Assembly (NCBI GenBank): GCA_902478985.1
Contig: CABSNH010000058.1
Coordinates: forward strand, 1-9,448
Reading direction: 5' to 3'
DNA: 9,448 nt
From: an uncultured Collinsella sp.
Lineage (GTDB): Bacteria > Actinomycetota > Coriobacteriia > Coriobacteriales > Coriobacteriaceae
Shown: one piece after another, positions 5,394-9,448 of the stretch
How positions within the stretch are numbered: the stretch's first letter is position 1
How the letters are laid out: every line of letters begins with the position of its first letter
Notes under the pieces: model-generated
What the model saw: the letters and a program-made list of their open reading frames with translations, nothing else
What the model was told of the DNA's origin: nothing
Database searches by the model: none
Translations under genes and position numbers: made by a program

Positions 5394-6938
5394 CTAGTCC
5401 TTGGGCGTCCAGGACCAGAAGAAGTTGATGAGGGCCACGCGCGAGGCGGTACCGGCCTTTTTGTTGATCGAGGAAATGTGGCGATAGAGCGTGGAGCGCG
5501 AAAGAAAGAGCGTTGTGGCGATGTCCTGAACGCTCTGGTCCGAAACGACCAAGACCTCAAGAATATCGCGCTCGCGCTCTGTAAGCCCAAAGGTGGCGAC
5601 GAAGGCATCAAGGCGTTCATCGGACGTGAGCTCCGCTGCCTCCACGGGCTCGGGGTCGGAGCATGTGGGCGCAAGATTCCCACCAAGATCGTCGGTGGCA
5701 AGTGGCAGGCCATCCTGCATCACGGCATCATCGGCTCGTTGCCCCAACTGCCCCAGCAGCGTAATCGCAATGCCCACAAACATCACGAGCGCCGCACCGA
5801 TCGCAGCCAGCACGTTTTGACTCGAGATGATCGCCACCGCCGGCGCCGTCACGAGCATCGAGCACACGTTGTTGACGACGCGACCCATGCACGGCCAAAA
5901 ATATGACCAGCGCGCATAGAGCGAGACGGCGGCATATTTTGTGGTAAAGAACACCACGAAAAAGCCCGAGCCCAGATAAAAGATGATCGTGGCAGCAAGC
6001 TCGTTGCCGCCATTGCCATCGACGATGAGCACAAAGAACGAAAGCGTGGACAGTATGGCGGCACATGTCATGCCGATATTCATATACGAGCGGCCGTGCA
6101 GGTCAAATAGTGCGCCAGCGACCAACGAGCTCACGACAAGCAGCAGGCGCGGCCAATCGCCCAAATCGACGGCTCCGACAGCATGCAGGGTCGTGAAGCC
6201 CGCGTTGAGAGCGGCGAATACGCCGGAAAGATACGCCGTCGCCACGGTCAGGCGAACTACGGCGCGACGGAATGCCGCCTTTGCCTCGGGATCGTCATGC
6301 CACTTGGCGCCATATTCCAGAGCATCTACCGAAAGCCCGGCAGCACTGGGTTCAAAGTTGGGATTGGACTCGTCGCGCAGCTTGGCGCGTCGGGCACCGT
6401 GGAGCAACGCCACCTGCGCGATCGCGCAGACGACCAGAACAGCCTGCTGAGGAATGCCGGCAGGCATCACCATGTGGTTGAGCACCTGCACCAGAACGCC
6501 CATGGCGTAGGAAAGTGCAGCCGCACGCGCCAAGCAGGGCGTCCGTGCAAAGCGCCGCGCAAAGTTTGCATGGGCAGTCGATCCGCAGTAGCCCAGCGCG
6601 CAGCACGCCACCAAACCGCCGGCAATTATCACCTCAACCTGAACCGCCATAATCAACAGCAGCAATGCCGCCACCAGCAAAACGCCCGTAACGTCACTCG
6701 TTGCTTCAATGGCATGGGGACGGCGATAGTACAGAATAGGACGCACAAAAAAGCCAATCACGCTCGCGCCGATAACAAGGCTCTCATAAATAACGACCTC
6801 GTTTGGAGACACGAACTCGGCCATGCGCACATCAAAAAGATACTCGCACGCCAAAAACGTGAAGAAGAACAGCGCCAGGCATATAATCTCCCGAATGCCC
6901 CGACGCAAATATGCGGTTGTGTCTCCCATGCCCCTCAT
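5394..6938 (-). CDS. multi-pass membrane protein with C-terminal LuxR-type DNA-binding domain
   Basis: The 514-residue product has about 430 residues of hydrophobic segments (examples: ICLALFFFTFLACEYLF, VLLVAALLLLIMAVQVEVII, LLLVVSSLVAGALF, VLAAIGAALVMFVGIAITLL), consistent with roughly a dozen membrane helices. A linker rich in acidic residues follows, then a LuxR/GerE helix-turn-helix at 450-514: FGLTERERDIL, then VQDIATTLFLSRSTLYRHISSINKKAG. There is no receiver domain or cognate kinase in the window. The layout is a membrane sensor that carries its own DNA-binding domain, a family I know as greatly expanded in Coriobacteriia; signals and targets are mostly unknown. Start choice: ATG 6936-6938 is preceded only by GGGGG; the ATG at 6927 and a TTG at 6957 are alternatives. 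It diverges from the zinc-ribbon operon at 7326 and could control itself, that operon or distant genes. Confidence 0.88.
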   Translation of the reverse strand: MRGMGDTTAYLRRGIREIICLALFFFTFLACEYLFDVRMAEFVSPNEVVIYESLVIGASVIGFFVRPILYYRRPHAIEATSDVTGVLLVAALLLLIMAVQVEVIIAGGLVACCALGYCGSTAHANFARRFARTPCLARAAALSYAMGVLVQVLNHMVMPAGIPQQAVLVVCAIAQVALLHGARRAKLRDESNPNFEPSAAGLSVDALEYGAKWHDDPEAKAAFRRAVVRLTVATAYLSGVFAALNAGFTTLHAVGAVDLGDWPRLLLVVSSLVAGALFDLHGRSYMNIGMTCAAILSTLSFFVLIVDGNGGNELAATIIFYLGSGFFVVFFTTKYAAVSLYARWSYFWPCMGRVVNNVCSMLVTAPAVAIISSQNVLAAIGAALVMFVGIAITLLGQLGQRADDAVMQDGLPLATDDLGGNLAPTCSDPEPVEAAELTSDERLDAFVATFGLTERERDILEVLVVSDQSVQDIATTLFLSRSTLYRHISSINKKAGTASRVALINFFWSWTPKD

Positions 6939-6968
6939 GGTTAACCCCCAGCCACTCAATTGTCTGGA

Positions 6969-6997
6969 AATCTATTTTAATAAAGAACCAGTCTCAA
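6969..6997 (-). promoter_or_regulatory. candidate promoter of the LuxR-type gene
   Basis: On the minus strand TTGAGA (6992-6997) is followed after exactly 17 bases by TAGATT (6969-6974): five of six and four of six consensus matches. The spacer is AT-rich, unlike the surrounding sequence. The -10 lies 31 bases before the chosen start codon, so the 5' UTR would be about 25 bases. Confidence 0.5.
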
Positions 6998-7109
6998 TAT
7001 CGAAGCCAGGCTCGAAATGCTGCCAATTCGACCCCAGCCGTCCACATCACGCCGCGATTTTGAGCCGCATGGACCAGAAGGGACGCGCGCGATCTCTAGC
7101 TCGGCCAGG

Positions 7110-7154
7110 AGTGTCTCCAACTACCACTCATTTAAGTACGTCCCCAATGAGTGG
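7110..7154. repeat. palindromic unit A (9-bp stem, 13-base loop)
   Basis: AGTGTC at 7110 leads to a perfect 9-bp stem, CCACTCATT (7124-7132) with AATGAGTGG (7146-7154), around the loop TAAGTACGTCCCC (7133-7145). ACGTCCCC starts 28 bases after AGTGTC, as in units at 7161 and 1099. Confidence 0.8.
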
Positions 7155-7160
7155 CCGAAG

Positions 7161-7207
7161 AGTGTCCCCCGCGACTAGTCGTTTAAGAACGTCCCCAATG
7201 ACTAGTC
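7161..7207. repeat. palindromic unit B (11-bp stem, 13-base loop)
   Basis: AGTGTC at 7161, exactly 51 bases after unit A, leads to arms 7173-7183 and 7197-7207 that pair over 11 positions with one G-T, around the loop TAAGAACGTCCCC (7184-7196). The loop differs from unit A at one base, while the stem differs at three positions that remain paired. The 8-base arm GACTAGTC is itself a palindrome. Confidence 0.8.
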
Positions 7208-7279
7208 AAAAATGGGCCATGTGTCCCAGTTGTGGAGACTCCTTGAGCCGTCTGGGTATCGTGAAAGATCGCGCACTCC

Positions 7280-7320
7280 CCCATCATCAAAAGTGACACA
7301 CGCTACCTGTTGATGGGAGG
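7280..7320 (+). promoter_or_regulatory. hairpin covering the ribosome site of the zinc-ribbon operon
   Basis: CCCATCA (7280-7286) is the exact reverse complement of TGATGGG (7311-7317), with a 24-base loop. The right arm overlaps the Shine-Dalgarno GGGAGG (7315-7320), which lies 5 bases before the ATG at 7326. If the RNA folds this way, initiation of the first gene would be reduced. The loop is large, so the stem may be weak. Confidence 0.35.
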
Positions 7321-7325
7321 CAGCC

Positions 7326-8063
7326 ATGGGCTTCTTTGACAAGATGTTCGAGAAGAAAGAGTGCGCGATTTGCGGTACCGAGCTGGGACTTTTGGGAAAG
7401 ACCAAGATCAACGAAGGCTACCTGTGCAAAGAGTGCGCCGGCAAGCTCTCCCCCTACTTCCACGGCTATCGCTCCAGCACCGCGGACGATATCCGCGGGC
7501 AGCTCGCCTACCGCGAGGCCAATGCCGAGCGCTTGGCGTCGTTCAACCCCACGCGCACGCTTTCTGCCGGGCGCACCAACATCATGCTCGACGAAGACGC
7601 GGGCCTGCTGATCATCACCTCGCAGAGCCGCTGGCGCGACGCCAATCCCGACATCATTGAGTTCTCGCAGGTGCTCGGCTGCGATATGGATATCGACGAG
7701 CATCGCACCGAGATTTATCGCGAGACCAAGGACGGCGAGCGCGAGAGCTATAACCCGCCGCGCTACGACCTGGATTACGACTTTAACCTGACCATCCACG
7801 TCAACACGCCGTACTTTACCGAGATCAACCTGCGCGTGAACGACTCCACCATCGACCAGCGCGGTTCCATCGAATACCGCGAGGCCAAACGCCAGGCAAC
7901 CGAGGTCCGCGACGCGCTGGTGCAGCTGCGTCAGGAAACGCGCGACAGCGTCGTGGCCGCCAAGGCCCCCAAGACCGCGGTCACCTGCCCCTTCTGCGGT
8001 GCAACCACCATTCCCGATGCCAGTGGGCGCTGCGAATACTGCGGCGGCGCCATCGGCGCATAG
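7326..8063 (+). CDS. zinc-ribbon protein with N-terminal DUF4428-like domain
   Basis: The 245-residue product is soluble by sequence, without signal peptide or membrane helix. It has a four-cysteine finger at its N-terminus (CAIC 13-16, CKEC 34-37), typical of the DUF4428 family, and a second zinc ribbon at its C-terminus (CPFC 221-224, CEYC 236-239). Between them is a mixed middle region (about 85-190) with TNIMLDEDAGLLIIT and an acidic stretch, likely a beta-rich domain followed by a helix of charged residues at about 180-212. The GGGAGG site five bases upstream supports the start. It ends 24 bases before the next gene, so the two are probably co-transcribed. Biochemical function is unknown; paired fingers at both ends suggest a scaffold or binding role. 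DUF4428 is my assignment by motif spacing, not by search. Confidence 0.8.
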   Translation: MGFFDKMFEKKECAICGTELGLLGKTKINEGYLCKECAGKLSPYFHGYRSSTADDIRGQLAYREANAERLASFNPTRTLSAGRTNIMLDEDAGLLIITSQSRWRDANPDIIEFSQVLGCDMDIDEHRTEIYRETKDGERESYNPPRYDLDYDFNLTIHVNTPYFTEINLRVNDSTIDQRGSIEYREAKRQATEVRDALVQLRQETRDSVVAAKAPKTAVTCPFCGATTIPDASGRCEYCGGAIGA

Positions 8064-8087
8064 TCTCCGGCACGGAAAGGACCGATC

Positions 8088-9403
8088 ATGGCCTTCGAGA
8101 GTGTCAATTATCAGTGCCCCGCGTGCGGCGGCCCCCTTCACTTTGCCAGTGCCGAGCAAAAGCTCGTCTGCGACTACTGCGATTCGCGTTTTGAAGTCGA
8201 AGAAGTCGAGGCCCTCTATCGCGAGCGCCAGGACAAGGCAGATGCCAAAGCCGATGCCGCAGCCGCGGCCCCCAAGCCTGCTGTCGACGATGCCGTGCAG
8301 GAGCTGGCTCAAAACGCCGGCTACATCTGCTCGTCGTGCGGCGCCGAGCTCGTGTCCGACGGCACCGTCGCCGTCACCACCTGCCCGTACTGCGGCAACT
8401 CCGCCGTGGCACCCGGCCAGCTCTCGGGCGACTTCTCACCCGACCTGGTGATTCCGTTTAAGCTCGGTCGCGACGACGTCACGGCCGCACTCAAGGAACA
8501 CTACAAGGGCAAGATCTTGCTGCCCAAGAGCTTTGTCACCGGCAACCATATCGACGAAGTCCAAGGCGTTTACGTGCCGTTTTGGCTTTACGGCGCCCGC
8601 GTGGACGGCGAAGTGTGCTTTGATGCGACCAACGAGACCGTGACTGAGGAATCCGATCGCACCGTCACGACCACCGACCACTACGACGCCTACCGTAAAG
8701 GCAATATCTCGTTTGAGCGCGTGCCCGTCGACGGATCGTCCAAGATGCCCGACGGCCACATGGACGCCATCGAGCCGTTTGACTACGACGCGCTGCGCCC
8801 GTTTTCGGTCGCGTATATGCCCGGCTACATCGCCAACCGCTACGACGAGGATTGCGAAACCTGCAAGGCGCGTGCCGAGCGCCGCATGGAGGAGAGCACG
8901 ATCTCGGCCCTGCGCGAGACCGTCGTCGACGAATATGACGATGCCACGGTCGAAAGCAAGCAGCTCGACTACACCTGGGAAGACAGCGACTACGCCCTGT
9001 TTCCCGTGTGGATGCTTTCCACCTCGTGGAACGGCAAGAGTTATCTGTTTGCCATGAACGGCCAGACCGGTCGCATGGTCGGCGAGCTCCCCTGCTCCAA
9101 GCCCAAGCTCGCCATCGCCTCGGTGCTGTTCTTTGTGATCGGGTTTGTCCTCTCCCAGATTCTCTTTATGGGCGAGAACGCCTTCAATCCGGACTACCTC
9201 ACCTTTGATATCGAGGGCGTCCTCATCAACATCGTCGCGCCGCTGATCATCGTAATCATCGCAGACGTGCTGCTGGTGGGCCAGCTCAAGACGGCCAACG
9301 AGGCCACCCACGCCGATTGCTACTGTGGCGAGCTCGACCTGACCGAGAAGCACGACACCTTCAGCCACACCGAGACCACCGTTGTCATGAAGGACAACAA
9401 GGA
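8088..9403 (+). CDS. TFIIB-type zinc-ribbon membrane protein, YdjG-like (3' truncated)
   Basis: The visible 438 residues hold two zinc ribbons: CPAC 10-13 with CDYC 28-31, and CSSC 81-84 with CPYC 99-102, separated by an Ala/Lys/Asp-rich linker. A long domain follows (about 110-330) with IPFKLGRDDVTAALKEHYKGK, VYVPFWLYGARVDG, FEPFDY-like and YIANRYDEDCETCKARAERRM segments. Two membrane helices lie at about 341-360 and 378-400. This order (ribbon, soluble domain, membrane helices) resembles Bacillus subtilis YdjG. YdjG acts at the membrane with YdjH and the SPFH-type YdjI near the PspA homologue YdjF; the link is by recollection. GAAAGGA six bases upstream supports the start. The gene is cut at 9403: the frame continues into adapter, giving a false tail CLLYTSDAADEL before a chance TAG. 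The real C-terminus and any following genes are missing. Confidence 0.85.
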
Positions 9404-9448
9404 CTGTCTCTTATACACATCTGACGCTGCCGACGAACTCTAGGGTGT
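9404..9448 (-). other. Nextera i5 adapter and index (artefact)
   Basis: Reverse complement of the left-end block: the 33-base adapter occupies 9404-9436, then the same 8-base index (9437-9444) and GTGT from the P5 primer (9445-9448). Genomic sequence ends at 9403. Confidence 0.97.

Larger units (their letters stand above)
7102..7250. repeat. 149-bp nested palindromic element with two tandem hairpin units
   Basis: An imperfect outer stem joins 7102-7122 to 7228-7250. Pairing blocks are CGGC/GCCG, AGGA/TCCT, TCTCC/GGAGA and AACT/AGTT, with small bulges. It encloses the two 51-bp units listed separately. It occupies the divergent gap between the LuxR-type gene and the zinc-ribbon operon and contains no gene. 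Flanking stretches 7000-7101 and 7251-7279 show nothing I can name. Confidence 0.55.

Noticed and set aside
7110..7207. CRISPR-like array (two units, 51-base period)
   Set aside because: Only two units, conserved part is the loop and not a fixed repeat, and there is no spacer structure or cas gene.
7221..7227. Third tandem copy of the AGTGTC unit
   Set aside because: Only GTGTCCC is shared; no ACGTCCCC follows at the 28-base spacing, and the stretch is better explained as the right outer arm of the element.
7287..8312. 341-codon antisense ORF spanning both zinc-ribbon genes
   Set aside because: Covers the intergenic gap and two well-supported sense genes; Gly/Ala/Val-rich shadow translation.
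8436..9368. 310-codon antisense ORF
   Set aside because: Shadow of the zinc-ribbon gene; the sense frame has clear CxxC motifs, ribosome site and membrane helices.

Overview
The window is a 9.4 kb piece of bacterial DNA bounded on both sides by Illumina Nextera (Tn5 mosaic-end) adapter, so it behaves like one tagmented molecule or a contig assembled from one, and both outermost genes are cut. High GC in the core genes (about 65% in lines I counted), the gene content and the many palindromic spacer elements suggest a gut Actinomycetota of the class Coriobacteriia, most likely Collinsella or a relative. The long membrane-embedded LuxR-type regulator is especially typical of that class. This placement is inference from recollection, not a search.

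Layout: (1) 43-959, a 5'-truncated Fic-family protein (AMPylator type) with a C-terminal winged helix, lower in GC than the rest. (2) 960-1321, a gene-free convergent spacer packed with four inverted-repeat structures. (3) 1322-2005 (-), pyrE, orotate phosphoribosyltransferase. (4) 2006-2443, a divergent spacer with a possible promoter/operator, a short upstream ORF with an ideal Shine-Dalgarno, a perfect 14-bp hairpin and a long-range 17-position stem that overlaps the short ORF. (5) 2444-5212 (+), mgtA, a P-type Mg2+-importing ATPase. (6) 5213-5393, a low-complexity tract and a 20-bp-arm palindrome between convergent genes. (7) 5394-6938 (-), a multi-pass membrane protein ending in a LuxR-type helix-turn-helix. 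(8) 6939-7325, a divergent spacer with a nested element made of two tandem 51-bp hairpin units. (9) 7326-8063 and 8088-9403 (+), a two-gene operon of zinc-ribbon proteins; the second resembles Bacillus YdjG, is membrane-anchored and is cut by the adapter.

The genes do not form one pathway. The notable signal lies between them: every spacer longer than 150 bp carries one or more small palindromes. Three copies share a core in which AGTGTC lies exactly 28 bases upstream of ACGTCCCC, and a fourth hairpin has the related loop TGCCTGTCC. In the two best copies the stems differ but the loop is conserved, and two stem positions show compensatory changes. This points to a repeat family maintained as RNA or single-stranded DNA structure (REP-like), which in front of mgtA may have been built into a leader. 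The zinc-ribbon pair probably belongs to a membrane-stress module related to Bacillus ydjFGHI whose other members would lie past the right end.
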